A program made the position numbers and the translations under genes. A DNA stretch of 64,000 nucleotides from Chrysopilus asiliformis (Eukaryota; Arthropoda; Insecta; Diptera; Rhagionidae): contig OZ035960.1 in NCBI GenBank assembly GCA_964034945.1, forward strand, positions 72,741,445 through 72,805,444, in the 5' to 3' direction. Positions 1 to 10,724 of this stretch are shown here, piece after piece (the first letter of the stretch is position 1; every line of letters starts with the position of its first letter). The notes under the pieces were generated by a model, which worked only from the letters and a program-made list of their open reading frames with translations, searched no databases and was not told where the DNA came from.

Positions 1-968
1 GTTACCCAGAATGTCTCTGTGACCAGGTACCCAGATTAATTTGATATTAAAGAACTCTGCTAACTCGTTTAGAGTTGACAAGCATGCAATTGTCACACGA
101 GATGTTAGAGATGATGAGTCAAGTGACTTAATTGCCGCTTGACTGTCCGTGAAGATGCTGATATCCCTAACCGATATCACATTTTTCTTCAGCCAGCTTA
201 GGGCTTCCTTGATCGCCATAACCTCGGCCTGAGAGACGCTACAGTGATCCGGTATGCGAAAGGCAATATTTAAGTTTAGTTGTTCAGAGAAAATCCCTCC
301 ACCGACTGTACCCCCCAACTTTGACCCATCTGTACAGACATGGATCGTCTTTTTGCCCAAACTTCCTTCCCCTTCCTCGTTTTGCCTGGAAGGAATTGAA
401 GTTTGGAACTCCTTGTTTATCGGTAGCAGTGGTAGGGTATAGTCAATGGTTTCCGGGAGTGTTCTCTGAGACCACAGTATTGAGGCATGTCCATTTTGCG
501 TACTTTGCCATTGCGATGTTGCTTTGAGTCGGATGGCTGTGCTGGCTGCTATCTGTTTTCCTGTGAAGTTTAGAGGTAATAGGTGTAGCATCATCTCCAG
601 TGCGTGCGTCGGAGTTGATCTCAGTGCGCCACTAATATAGAGAGATGCCGTCCTTTGGACCTTGCTTAAGAGTTTGCAATTCTTCTTAGTTTCAAGAGCT
701 GTCCACCATACCATCACACCATATAAAAGTATGGGTCTTACGACAGCTGTATAGAGCCAATGCACAATCCGTGGTTCCAACCCCCAAGTTTTCCCAATGG
801 AGTTTTTACACGAGCAGAGTGCAACAGTAGCCTTCTTTATTTTACCTCTTTTTTGAAGACTAAGCTGGTGCCATTTAGTCGGGGAGGGTCGACCTGTGGA
901 ATTTTATACTTCCTTGTGAATAGGATTATCTCTGTTTTATCCGGGTTAATCCTTAAGCCACACTTCTA
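1..968 (-). pseudogene. LINE-A pol: RT C-terminal region and RNase H domain
   Basis: From about base 860 to base 1 the minus strand stays open without a stop and runs off the window. It contains a post-RT segment (around 640-830, with AVVRPILLYGV and a VWWTALE stretch) and an RNase H domain with its landmark residues: TDGSK at about 321-335 (first Asp), AEVMAIKEAL at about 195-225 (Glu), TDSQA at about 138-152 (second Asp) and WVPGH at about 21-36 (His region). RNase H removes the RNA strand during target-primed reverse transcription. The join to the upstream RT at about 860-870 is a frame change with an apparent deletion of roughly 20 codons, where the usual YLG block should be. Confidence 0.85.
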
Positions 969-1809
969 GCTTCAAGTTGTTATGTGAGAGAGCGCTGTTT
1001 GCGTTAGGTCTCTTAAGGTGTCCGGGAATTTACCTGAGACAGCTACGGCAATATCATCCGCAAAGGCAATGACCTTAAAGCCATTTCCTTCCAGTATTTT
1101 TAGTAGCTTGTCAACCATCAAATTCCAAAGAAGGGGAGAGAGTACACCTCCTTGTGGTGTGCCCCTGCTCACGAATCTCTTAGCGAATGACTCGCCCAGC
1201 TCAGTACTAAGCTTCTGCTTTTGAGCATCTTTCTGATTAGTACCCGTAGCGACACATCCACCCCGACGTCCGCAAGCGCCGTAGTTATTGCCTCTGGTTT
1301 GACATTGTTGAAGGCTCCTTCTATGTATTTTTCGATGGTACTGACAAGGGAGTGTAGGGCTGTTTCTACAGACCTTCCCTTACAGTATGCATGTTGGGAC
1401 GCTGAAAGTTGGTTATGGACCTCCTTGCAGCGTAGATATGTCTCTATCAGTCTTTCCAATGTTTTCATGAGAAAGGATCACAGATAGTCTCTAGCCAGGG
1501 GAGAGAGATATCTGAGATATTCTGTATATCCGCGGGGATGCCATCGGGCCCTGCGGCTTTCAATGGTTGGAAGCTGTTCACAGCCCGTCTTATTTTCGAT
1601 CTGGTTATGATTTTACCACAAATGTTGGAGAGAAAGCATATGTCCGTCTCCTTATAGGAGTCTCTTGAGTTTCCTGAGAAGTGTGTATCAATAAGTAGAG
1701 TGAGTGATTCCTCACTTGAAGAAGACCACAAACCATCATTTTTCATAAGATGGCTAAGCTGCGGTGAATTGGTGAATTGGTCGGAGCTACCCCATATAGT
1801 GTTCCTCAC
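969..1809 (-). pseudogene. LINE-A pol: reverse transcriptase palm, broken
   Basis: Three overlapping minus-strand reading segments (1465-1809, 1169-1468, 972-1172) together carry RT blocks. They include a KAAGPDGIPAD segment (about 1,540), a SASQHAYCKGRSVETAL segment (about 1,380), GTPQGGVLSPLLWNLMVD (about 1,110-1,165) and FADDIAV, the catalytic Asp pair, at about 1,045-1,065. The block that should hold the first catalytic Asp reads EKYIEGAFNN, so the Asp normally just before IEGAF appears lost together with neighbouring residues. Frameshifts near 1,170 and 1,467 separate the pieces. The identification as RT is secure; the copy cannot encode an active enzyme. Confidence 0.85.
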
Positions 1810-1895
1810 TTGAAGAAGACCTCAAACCATCATTTTTCATAAGATGGCTAAGCTGCGGTGAATTGGTGAATTTGTTGGAGCTACTCCATATAGTG
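1708..1895. repeat. 94-bp tandem duplication inside LINE-A
   Basis: Bases 1708-1801 and 1802-1895 are near-identical direct copies with a handful of substitutions. Both encode, on the minus strand, the TNSPQLSHLMKNDG segment between endonuclease and RT. The duplication lies where endonuclease coding is joined prematurely to the RT linker. Confidence 0.9.
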
Positions 1896-2647
1896 TGGTG
1901 CGCATTGGCATCGCACCCGAGGATTCGGCAGATGTTCTTACCTCTCGCGTCCGGCGCGAACCTCCCCAGGTTATCCGGAGGGAGGGGCCCTAGGTGGTCG
2001 TGGGCCAAGTATACCGACGCCAGCCAGAGAGTTAGGCCACTAACCTCTAGACTGGCCGCCACTATATCTTCGCTGCTATAGGATGGGAGAAGAAATGCTT
2101 TTAAGTTATTTTTAACTAGAATACAAGATCTGATTTTATCATCCATCCCTGTGTGGAGCAGTTTATAGCCTGGAGTGTTGAGTCCAGAAACCCGATTTCC
2201 AACAATCCACGGTTCCTGTATCAACACTACGCCCTCTCCCACCCTTGACAGGCGAAAAAGCAGAGCGGCCGCTGCCGCTTTGGAGTGGGGAAGGTTAATC
2301 TGAACCAGGTGAAGCATTGCAGCTTCTATCACAGACACCCCCACCACAGTAGTGTCTGTTCCTGCATCGTCCAAGTCCGTTTCTAACAGTTCATCGCCCG
2401 TCAGGTGCAGTCCATTTACTGTCCTAGCCATCTCCGAGTCTGATGACAAGGTATCATCTCTCAAAAATGTTTCCGGTTGGTGTATAGGAGAGGGTTCGGC
2501 GGATGGATTCGCACCGCCAACTGATCCCGCTCCTGCACCAGGAGTAGATTCGGCCGTGCAGAGCGCCTCCGTTTCCTCATCCTTCCTATACACCTTTAAT
2601 GTAAATGCGCCGAAGCCATAGCTTATCAGCCCCTTTACCTCCGCCAA
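1787..2647 (-). pseudogene. LINE-A pol: AP-type endonuclease region with ORF N-terminus
   Basis: A 286-codon minus-strand open frame. The first ~110 residues are low-complexity and acidic. From about residue 115 a typical endonuclease N-terminus begins (LHLVQINLPHSKAA), followed by VLIQEPWI (the catalytic Glu), then LTLWLASVYLAHD and LGCDANAHHTIW (the catalytic Asp-x-Asn). Endonuclease nicks genomic DNA to prime reverse transcription. The frame ends in the tandem duplication at 1.8 kb, and the C-terminal half, including the SDH block, is missing. It is a remnant with recognisable catalytic motifs. Confidence 0.8.
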
Positions 2648-2879
2648 AGAAGCCAGCGACGCTTTATTGACGATTATTATCCCCTGTTTAGAGGTGCCAG
2701 CTGACTCTTCCAGCTTGGCTGCCTTCCAATTGGGGGTAGGGAGGGAGCCAGCGACGCTTTATTGACGCTGGCCGCCAAAGAAGCCAGCGACGCTTTATTG
2801 ACGATTATTATCCCCTGTTTAGAGGTGCCAGCTGACTCTTCCAGCTTGGCTGCCTTCCAATTGGGGGTAGGGAGGGAGG
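2641..2879. repeat. 108-bp direct duplication with 131-bp offset
   Basis: Bases 2641-2748 recur at 2772-2879 with no difference I can see, separated by 23 bp that themselves repeat part of the unit. The absence of substitutions suggests a recent duplication in an otherwise decayed element. Confidence 0.9.
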
Positions 2880-3840
2880 GGTTGCTGAGCTTGAGGATCT
2901 TCAGGATTTGTACCGGGTCGGATGGTTCCGCCGGGATCCAAGCACGAACTCTTGGCCTGATTGGGATTTGATCCCTCGCAACAACCTCGACTTCCGTACC
3001 TGGTCAGACTTCCCCAACCTTCCCAATCGCTTTCCTATAGAGGTCCAGCGATCTCTGGTCTGCACACGCTACCAACTTCACATGCCCCTGGTACCAGCCA
3101 CCGTCTCGGCAGAAAGGAGCTGGACCCGGATTCTCGCGCAGGGTTTGTAGAAAGATCGAAGCCAGAGCTACTTCTAGCTTTCTCCAGTCTGCCACGCTAA
3201 TCTTACTGTCCTGACGGCAACCACCAGCTGATCCTTCAGAATGTCACTGAGGGTCTGACGCCTTTTGGCCTGATTCGGAGACTCTTCTTGCGACCTCGGT
3301 CTCTTGGACTTGAGGTTGAAAGACGAGGCCTAGGCAAGTGAAGCTCTTTGCCTCTCGTCAAGCCGGTCCTCAGGAGTCTTACCTATCCGGTTAATAATCC
3401 TGCGAGTCGTCTTTTTCTTGCGATAAGCGATTTTAGAGGGCGGACGGTGCCCCGAGCTCGAAGCCTTAGGTCCCATCCCCTCTGAAGTGGACTTAGCTGT
3501 CCGCTGTCCGTCCTTTCTGCGTTCAGCGACTCTGGAGGGTGCTAGGATCCCCGAGCTCTAAGCCTTAGGGTCCAGCCGCTCCGAAGTTGTATTGGCAAGA
3601 GGTCGGTTTCCCTTCCCCTTACCAGAATGCGGCTTGGTGACCAAGATTTCCGGTTTTTTAAGAGTTCCGGTCTCTTTGTTTTTTTGTGTTTTGTTATTGT
3701 CCATTATGGTCCCACGAGTAGCGAAGAAAGTAAGTCCACTTGCGCAGAGATTCGCAGTACGCATGTAAGGCTGTTTAATCCGGAGGGCGCCAGGTATCCG
3801 GATGCTCTGTTAGCGATTGGGCTATTTTTACTGTGACCTC
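2648..3840 (-). pseudogene. LINE-A ORF1 remnant, DUF4780-like
   Basis: Minus-strand pieces at 3558-3764 (lysine-rich N-terminus, KTQKNKETGTLKKPE) and 3004-3195 (WYQGHVKLVACADQRSLDLY, then AIGKVGEV) resemble the DUF4780-type ORF1 domain found in some insect LINEs with RNase H. Between them are arginine- and serine-rich segments in changing frames. ORF1 products of LINEs bind element RNA. The copy is shattered by frameshifts and by the 131-bp-offset duplication. The domain assignment rests on family resemblance only. Confidence 0.6.
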
Positions 3841-4020
3841 AACCAAGCTGATCCTCGGCACGGAATCGCATGACACCTTGATCCATCCCAGGTCTGTCTG
3901 GTTCGGTGCTTCTTATTGGTTATTCGAAATTACCCTGATAGCGAGCGGATCGTATAGGGCTTTCCACTATCCACCACCTGTGGACCCGCCTAGCAGCTGA
4001 CAGACAAGCCCTAGGTTCTG

Positions 4021-4275
4021 TTCCTAAAGTACATTAACACATATCGACTAAAAATGACAAAATTGAAAATATCAGTTGACGAACGATGAATTTTGGATTA
4101 AATTGCGTTAGGTCTTTCGACGAATAATTGTCGTGGATAATTGTGGTGGATAATTTCGAGGAAATTCCACTCAGACACATTGTGTTTCGATTACAACAAA
4201 TTTAATTTGCTGAAAAATCATCTGTTGAATTTTAATATTTCAATAATTGTGATTTATTAGGCTCCGTTTAAGACT
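4021..4275. other. AT-rich spacer, nothing recognised
   Basis: AT-rich DNA between LINE-A and the first HINE-like copy. I see no coding potential or terminal repeats. Confidence 0.5.
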
Positions 4276-4791
4276 GTTTATACCGGTACGGTGAAACCAA
4301 AGGGTATATTAGATTTGCCTTACCATTTGTAACGCCAAGATCCCGTCATCACACAAAAAAATGAATTACACCAGTGTGTTTAGAATGATAAAAAGAGTTG
4401 AATTAAGCATGCCGTCCGTCCGTTCGTCTGTCCGTCCGTCCGAAATTTGAAATTTTACGCAGATTGGTTTTTCGTAAAATGCAAGGCTAAGTTCGTTAAT
4501 GGGCAAAAATTGACCTTTAGGGGGGGTACCTCCCATACGAACGAAAAAGATTTGTGTGAATATCTCGAAAACGGTGCATCTTATCAAAAAAGTCCAAGAA
4601 CAAAAGTTATTTAGGATATGATTCTACATAAAACTACCATACATCAAAATCTGATTGGAATAAATTTTAAAAATCTTTTTGGAAAATTTTACTTCAAAGT
4701 GGAATTTTGATACAACTGTTCGCTGTTCACTTAAATCACCATACGAATTTTCACTAATTGCCAGATTGGCAATTATAGCTTTTGTTATGTT
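4276..4791 (+). mobile_element. HINE-like copy 1
   Basis: A copy of the family described at 12,265-12,797. It has a variant 5' end (TATACCGGTACGGTGA), a short (GTCY)n tract at about 4,408-4,440, and the 3' hairpin AATTGCCA-GAT-TGGCAATT followed by TTTTGTTATG. No protein is encoded. Confidence 0.85.
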
Positions 4792-5080
4792 TAAGTATTA
4801 TTTTTTATAATTTTTTTATCATTGTAGATTTGATATGGCGTTAAAGTTAAAAATTTTCTTTGCATAAGCATGAATTTTTATTTTTGCAATATTTTTCGTA
4901 GTTCGATATCATTTCTATAAAAGTATGTTTACATAATTCATGCGACGATTTTATATGTTGGTATGATTATAAGCTTTAAAATCCATAGGATATACTAGCT
5001 GTACAAGTTTTGGAGAAATAAATATTTTAGAAAGAAGCTAATTTTTACACGGTTAAAATTATTGGACTAACTTTTAATCC

Positions 5081-5345
5081 CATTTCTGGAATTCGATTTT
5101 GGTTATAGGGGTACAAATTAGAAAATCTGCTTGCTACCATGATTGTGGTTTCATCCGAACAGAAACTGTGTTATAAAATGCGGCCTACATTAAAGCATTG
5201 TTCAGGGTATTTTGTCATGTTAAACTATGTTCAATTATTTTTTTAAAAATCAAAATCTAAATTTTCACTGCCGCTGCTATGCTGTGTTTGCTGCTTGTAG
5301 TACAGATTTCACATTTATACTCTTTTAATGGTCTCTTTGTGTGCA
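5081..5345 (-). repeat. Dispersed repeat X, fragment
   Basis: The sequence matches, inverted, the segment 16,745-17,045 (for example GCATTGTTCAGGGTATTTTG and the CTGCTTGTAGTACAG run). Repeat X recurs at 8,930-9,150, 16,430-17,045, 18,790-19,150, 25,870-26,459 and 31,493-31,680. It has no recognisable coding sequence and I could not assign a class. Bases 4,792-5,080 are AT-rich with nothing recognised. Confidence 0.7.
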
Positions 5346-5496
5346 TTTTTTATGCTTCTCTTTCGTTCTCTAAAGAGAGAAATTTTGAGCCCCTCGGTAC
5401 TGTTCGTAGGAGTCGGAACGATCGATACATGTTTTTCGTTTTGCCCCCAAGTTAAGTTTCTATTTATTCAAAGCTGTTTGTGGATCTTAATATATA

Positions 5497-5724
5497 AAAA
5501 AAAAAACACTTTAAAAAACAAGTTTTATAACCTTATACACTTTCAAAGTAAAAAAACAAGTTTAAAGTTTCACAAAAAATGTGTTTATAAATTGCGTGTT
5601 GTTGTGAAAATATAAAGTGTGCACCGTGTATACAGTAGGAAACCGCTATTACAGATTCAAGAGCAAATGCAACGTCACACACTTTATATTTTCACAACAA
5701 CACGCAATTTATAAAAACTTTTTA
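5497..5724. mobile_element. Hairpin (fold-back) element, truncated copy I
   Basis: The left arm from 5,497 ends in TTGCGTGTTGTTGTGAAAAT; after a loop of about 60 bp the arm returns inverted and stops early at about 5,720. The same arms and loop occur in full at 6,379-7,080. This copy keeps an undisturbed CTTATAC at 5,532-5,538, where copy II carries an insertion. Confidence 0.75.
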
Positions 5725-6300
5725 GTCTTGAATTAGCCTACCAAAACCTCCAGAAAAGATCTTTCGCGGGAAATTTGAGCAAAAGGAAACTCACGTTTTT
5801 TTTGCAGGACATTCCGTTATCATTCCAGAATTTTTCATCCAGATCCGGAAAATGTGAGCAAAACCGATACTCACATTATCCTTACAGGACATTTCATTAT
5901 ACTTACAGAATTTTAAATGTCAGAATCGGATTCAGCGATCCCAAAAACCCCCTAATGCCATTTTTTCCCGGAAAAAATGGGAAAAGCATATTTGCGTCAT
6001 CCTTACAGGACTTTCCGCTTCGAGTTTTGAAAATCTAACATCGGATTCGTGATCAGCGATCCCGAAAACCCCATAATGCCATTTTTCTCCGGGAAAGACG
6101 GGAAAAGGATATTTACGTCATCCTTGCAGGACCTTCCGTTTTGAATTTTGAAAATCTAACACCGGATTCGTGATCAGCGACCCCAAAAACCCCCTGATGT
6201 CAATTTTTCCCGGAAAAAATGGGAAAAAGGATATTTGCGTTATTCTTACAGGACATTCCATTATCCTTCCAAGGATGGAATAGTAAAAATATTGAACTGT
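5725..6300. repeat. Helitron-type satellite, ~121-bp units
   Basis: Degenerate tandem units contain the runs TCCTTACAGGAC..TTCCGTTT, TGAAAATCTAACACCGGATT and CAGCGACCCCGAAAACCCC. The CAGCGA motif recurs at 5,933, 6,054 and 6,175, a period of 121 bp. Related units occur at 7,190-7,828, 13,190-13,440, 17,717-18,690, 23,541-23,800, 24,720-25,060 and 49,070-49,141. They are associated with a Helitron-like 5' end at 13,001. Confidence 0.75.
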
Positions 6301-6378
6301 CACCGGAACTACGCAAGGTGACAAAATTTCATCTTCCTAAGTTGCATAGTTTCGGAGATAACTTAATAGAAAGTGTAT

Positions 6379-7080
6379 AAAAAAACACTTTAAAAAACAA
6401 GTTTTATAACCTTATACCACAAATGATATACAGATGAGCAGAGCTCAAAGAAAACCATGTTATATGAAACCAAATCCAGCGAGCTTTTAAAAGCCGAAAA
6501 ACTTTTTCCTCTGGGAGAGCCTTGTCTTCGGTTCTTTTGAGATGATTTCAAGCTTTTGTAAACTTGTTTTATACAACCCCACCGCCGCGCCAATCATACA
6601 AAAAATTCAACACATTTATTGCATTCACTTGTGTGTGTTCGGCATACGATTTGACGAGAAACTATCTCTCCACTCTCGCTCAAAATTTAAGTCAAAAGCT
6701 TTTGTCGGCTGATCTTCTGTCGGCTGATTTGGTTTCATATAACGTGGTTTTCTTTGAGCTCTGTTCATCTGTATATTATTTGTGCTTATACACTTTCAAA
6801 ATGCACTAAAAAGTAAAAAAACAAGTTTTAAGTTTCACAAAAAATGTGTTTATAAATTGCGTGTTGTTGTGAAAATATAAAGTGTGCTGCGTTGCACAGT
6901 ATGAAACCGGTATTGCAGATTCAAGAGCAAATGCAACGTCACACACTTTATATTTTCACAACAACACGCAATTTATAAAAACATTTTTTGTGGAACTTTA
7001 AACTTGTTTTTTACTTTTTAGTGCATTTTGAAAGTGTATAAGGTTATAAAAATTGTTTTTTAGTGTTTTTTTTATTTTAT
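6379..7080. mobile_element. Hairpin (fold-back) element, copy II, with nested MITE
   Basis: Two arms of ~150 bp in inverted orientation (left from 6,379, broken by the insertion at 6,418-6,784 and resuming at 6,785; right 6,940-7,080) flank a ~55-bp loop. A transcript would fold into a long, nearly perfect hairpin. Copy II and its right flank (7,085-7,200) repeat copy I and its right flank (5,725-5,850) almost exactly, so the whole block is a local duplication. Confidence 0.75.
6418..6784. mobile_element. 367-bp MITE with ~60-bp TIRs and 7-bp target duplication
   Basis: The ends CACAAATGATATACAGATGA and, inverted, CACAAATAATATACAGATGA continue as inverted repeats for about 60 bp. CTTATAC is present at 6,411-6,417 and again at 6,785-6,791, but only once at the matching site of hairpin copy I (5,532-5,538), so the insertion and its ends are well defined. 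The superfamily is unclear: 7 bp is unusual, and P or hAT-like is possible. Confidence 0.85.
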
Positions 7081-7084
7081 ACTT

Positions 7085-7828
7085 TTTAGTCTTGAATTAG
7101 CCTACCAAAACCTCCAGAAAAGATCTTTCGCGGGAAATTTGAGCAAAAGGAAACTCACGTTATCTTTGCAGGACATTCCGTTATCATTCCAGAATTTTAA
7201 ATATCAGAGTCGGAATCAGCGGCCCCAAAAACCACTAAATAAGTTTTTTCCCCGGAAAATGTGAGCAAAACCGATACTCACATTATCCTTACAGGACATT
7301 CCATTATCCTTACAGAATTTTAAATGTCAGAATCGGATTCAGCGACCCCGAAAACCCCCTGATGCCAGTTTTTCCCGGGAAAGACGGGAAAAGGATATTT
7401 ACATCAGGGGGTTTTCGGGGTCGCTGGTCACGAATTGGATGTTGCAATTTCAAAATTCTAAACGGAAAGTCCTGTAAGGATAACGCAAATGTCCTTTATC
7501 CAATTTTTCTCGGAAAAACTGGCTTTGGGAGGTTTTCTCTGGTGTTGGAATTTCAAAATTCGAAACGGGAGATTCTGTAAGGGTAACGAAAATATCCTTT
7601 TTCCCATTTTTCTCCGAAAAAATTGGCAATATGGGGTTTTAAATGTCGCTGATCACGAATCCGGTATTAGATTTTCAAAATTAAAAACAAAAGGTCCTGT
7701 AAGGATAAGACAAATATCCTTTTTCCTATTTTTCCCGGGAAAAATTGGCATTGTGTGGTTTTTGTGATACGCTGATCACGAATCCGGTATTAGATTTTCA
7801 AAATTCGAAGCGAAAGGTCATGTAAGGA
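7085..7828. repeat. Helitron-type satellite with orientation switch
   Basis: This continues the ~121-bp satellite. At 7,339-7,425 the array reverses direction: CAGCGACCCCGAAAACCCCC and its reverse complement lie about 38 bp apart, head to head. After about 7,430 the units run in the opposite orientation, and they stop at 7,828 where the hAT-like block begins. Confidence 0.75.
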
Positions 7829-8139
7829 TAGGGTTACCATCTCGTCGAATTGAAAAAAGAGTATTTCTTACTTTGAAAAAGAGTATTTTTATCAAATCTG
7901 AAATAAAACGTTTTTTGTAAATGTCAAAAAAAAATCAGTGTGCTTTACGGGCGTGTTCGACTTAGGTCCTAGTGTAGCCACAAACTAATCATAAGCAGAC
8001 TAACATTTTCATTAAATCCATTCTAGAACAAAATTGAATTTCAACTTCCACAGCCACTCCAGCCGTAGCAGCTATGAGCTTTTCCGCACATCTAACCTAT
8101 TTCTTTCTTCTGTCCATTGACTTTCAATTAAAGAAAAAA

Positions 8140-8245
8140 GCAAGGTGTCTGTCTCGTAGAGACGGCCAGAAGACGTGGATCCGCCTACAACGATCGCCAA
8201 TAGATCTTTAAGTAAGAAATTTTAGTGAAAAGGAAACTAAAGAAA
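8140..8245 (+). repeat. Dispersed repeat Y
   Basis: A segment of about 100 bp beginning GTGTCTGTCTCGTAGAGACG and ending AAGAAATTTTAGTGAAAAGG. It recurs at 25,495-25,612 and, inverted and split by a Harbinger-like element, at 19,150-19,210 plus 19,731-19,812. Confidence 0.8.
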
Positions 8246-8633
8246 CAATTTGATTGACCGTAATGTTACGGGATTTGACTTTCCGTTTGGTGAATTTTGG
8301 AATCTTGTACCTAACAATCAAATTTCACTTGCAACAAAACGAACAATGTTTAATAGGGCATTTTCATAAATGTACTCGGAACTTACGCAAATTGCACAAA
8401 ACATTTTCTTCGTAAACTAAACGAATAACAAGTAAACTAAACGAATAACATAAACTGGGTTATTTATTACGAAAAATCTTTTCTGTTATTTTTTAATCAA
8501 AAATCTTTTTTTGAAGAACTTGGATTTTTTGAAAACGCCCATAGATAAAAAAACAAATAAAAATAAAATAAAATTACACGATAAAAGCAACGAAGCTATT
8601 TCAATTTAGAGCAACTAAAAACAGTGTTCAAAA

Positions 8634-8877
8634 CCATGGCCGAATTATACAAGGTCTGTTTGACAGCTCAGTTGCTTCTGGCTCTGACGTCATCGGCAAG
8701 AAATTCTTATACGATTCAATGGGAATTTTCCTTTTTTATATGAAATATTATTGAAATTAGCGCACACACAATCAACATTAGAAAGAATGCACCGATATTT
8801 CTTGCCGATAACGTAGCAAAATGGTGGCTGTTAAAAAGCAACCAGCAGAGCAGACCTGTGTTTAATTCGGCCATGCG
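8634..8877. repeat. ~80-bp diverged inverted repeat
   Basis: Bases 8,634-8,711 and 8,795-8,877 are inverted copies sharing CATGGCCGAATTA, AGGTCTG and ATCGGCAAGAAAT. A 34-codon plus-strand frame starts at 8,636 with a hydrophobic stretch, but the inverted arm carries a similar frame, so I read this as a fold-back remnant and not a gene. Bases 8,930-9,150 are repeat X, and 9,150-9,640 holds nothing recognised. Confidence 0.55.
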
Positions 8878-9644
8878 ATCGATGCACATTTTTCCATCTC
8901 CCCCCAAGTTAAGATCGAAATTGTTTCTCTTTAAGTTTTCCGCTCTTGTTCAAAGCGGTTTGTATGCTTTGCATAAAAATGAATGAAATGTTCGAGCGAT
9001 GGCTGCTGTTGGGTATGATCGAAACCAGCGAGATATAAGAAGCCACGAACTCGGGAAAGTTACACACACATATATACTTACAAGTAGTCGGAAGGGGTGT
9101 TTTGAATTTCGTTAATATTTTGAGAACGGTACGAGATAATTATTTACAGTAAAAGGCAAAAATGCAGAAAACTCAATGATCTATCATATTTATTATACAA
9201 CATACTTGTAAGAAATAGTTTTTGTCAAAAAAGTAAAAAACCAAAAAAACAAATTTTAAAAATGTCACTGTTTTGGTAATTTCCGGCTAGAATATATTTT
9301 TTAAAATACGATATGTTAAGGCTACTTAATAAACTGACACCTGAAGAACATTTTCCTCTCAAATAAATCGTTTGGAAAACTTCAAATATAATTATTATTG
9401 CACAATATTATTGCACAGGTCATGAAAAACACCGAACGCAATCACCCATAATTAAGTGCAAATGCATTTTCTTTGCGAATGGCCACAAATGCATATAATT
9501 TCTTTTAATTTTGCAACCCGTAAACTAATTTCACTAAATATCACTTTGTTCACTAGACTTTACCAGCTATTTATTGCCAATTCCCCTAAATTTTATATTT
9601 TGTGAACTGACAAAAATTAATCTAGCCAATTCATATTGAACTCA

Positions 9645-10002
9645 TGGCACAACTTTACTTTACTGGAATCCGAGGGATTGTCAAAAACGCACTTTCAGAA
9701 CAATTTGTGGTCACAAACCTCATAAAAGTGGTTTGAAATGACTGCTGACGCTGTTTTAATTACAAAATTTCATTTTAAAATTTTCATATAACCTCACTTT
9801 TCTGACGAAAAAAAACTTTAGCTACAAACCAATTTTACTGGAAATTGGAGCGCAAAAACTTTTCAGCCTCACCCCGCTTTTTCCCACCCCACTTCAGCAG
9901 TCATTTTAAACCACTTTTATGAGGTCTGTGACCCCAAATTGTCTAATTTGGGGTCCTCGGATCCTCGCAATTCGTCGCATTCCGGTAAAGTAAAATTATT
10001 CC
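9645..10002. mobile_element. 358-bp MITE with ~100-bp inverted arms
   Basis: The arms at 9,645-9,745 and 9,896-10,002 are inverted copies, including CCTCATAAAAGTGGTTTGAA and TTTACTTTACTGGAATCCG with a few mismatches. GAACTCA lies directly outside on both sides (9,638-9,644 and 10,003-10,009), a probable 7-bp target duplication. It has no coding capacity. Confidence 0.75.
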
Positions 10003-10358
10003 GAACTCACTTTGTCGGCCAAGAAAAACACAGTAAAATCACGGAAAACAGTAGTTTATCACTAATATCTAATAATAAATACGAGTTTGTTAAGCCACGA
10101 AATACTTGCACTTATTTTTGGGCGAAAATCTATATATTTAAAAGGCAAAGCGATTTTGTATGGATTTCTTTCGACAGAGCTCCTGGAGTTCCTATTGAAC
10201 CGATTTTGATGATTTTTTTTAAATGAAAGCTCTATAGCTGTAGATATGTCCGTTTTACTTTTTTCCCCATTTTTAATAATACTTTATTAGTAATTTGCCT
10301 TTCAAAATTATAAATATGCCGCTAACTAAGTCTTCAATGTTAAAACGACATTTCGTAC

Positions 10359-10586
10359 TGTTCGATTAGTGCAGTGAGTTAGAAGTTGGACTACCATGCG
10401 CCAGGCCCGGGTTCAATTCTTATCGATGACAAATTCTTTTTTTTTTCTTTTCAAATTTTTTTTTGATTTTTTTACTTTTATTAATATTTTATTACTTAAT
10501 TTATCTTTAAGTTTACATTTTTACTGCTGAATAAGTGTTAGACTACAATGCGCCAGATGTGCGGGTTCGATTCCGAGTGGTGACAA
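10359..10586 (+). repeat. Two tRNA-derived modules in the Helitron
   Basis: The module at 10,359-10,431 resembles the 3' three quarters of a tRNA. It has an A-box-like GTGCAGTGAGTTAGAAG, then TTGGACTACCATGCGCCAGG, a B-box-like GGGTTCAATTC and a closing GATGACA. A second, shorter module at 10,523-10,586 contains GCGGGTTCGATTCCG. Similar modules are at 39,888-39,962, 40,065-40,128, 12,836-12,892 and 46,650-46,712. They look like SINE or tRNA-pseudogene derivatives, not functional tRNAs, because the acceptor stem does not pair well. Confidence 0.6.
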
Positions 10587-10724
10587 AATATTTTTTTTTT
10601 AATTTTTTTTTACCTTCAATTATTTATTTTATTTATATTATACTGCTTTGGGCGCGTTGGGCGATTTTTGGATGGGTAAAACCTTATGAGTTCGCGTCAC
10701 CGACATGCTAATTTAACAGCTTAA

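Larger units (their letters stand above)
1..4020 (-). mobile_element. Degenerate RNase H-bearing non-LTR retrotransposon (LINE-A), 3' end off the window
   Basis: Read on the minus strand, the order is ORF1 remnant (about 3.84-2.65 kb), AP-type endonuclease (2.5-1.8 kb), reverse transcriptase (1.8-0.97 kb) and RNase H (0.35 kb to the left edge). That is the layout of LINEs whose pol ends in RNase H (the I/LOA/R1-related group); I do not assign a clade. Several frameshifts, two tandem duplications and internal deletions break it. The 5' end is placed near 4,020 only because G+C-rich coding-like sequence gives way there to AT-rich DNA. The 3' tail lies beyond base 1. Confidence 0.85.

Noticed and set aside
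8636..8740. Short frame with a signal-peptide-like hydrophobic start
   Set aside because: The same sequence occurs as an inverted arm 160 bp away; better explained as a fold-back.
10359..10431. Possible functional tRNA gene
   Set aside because: A- and B-box-like motifs are present but the acceptor and D stems do not pair properly; the module is repeated within a mobile element.
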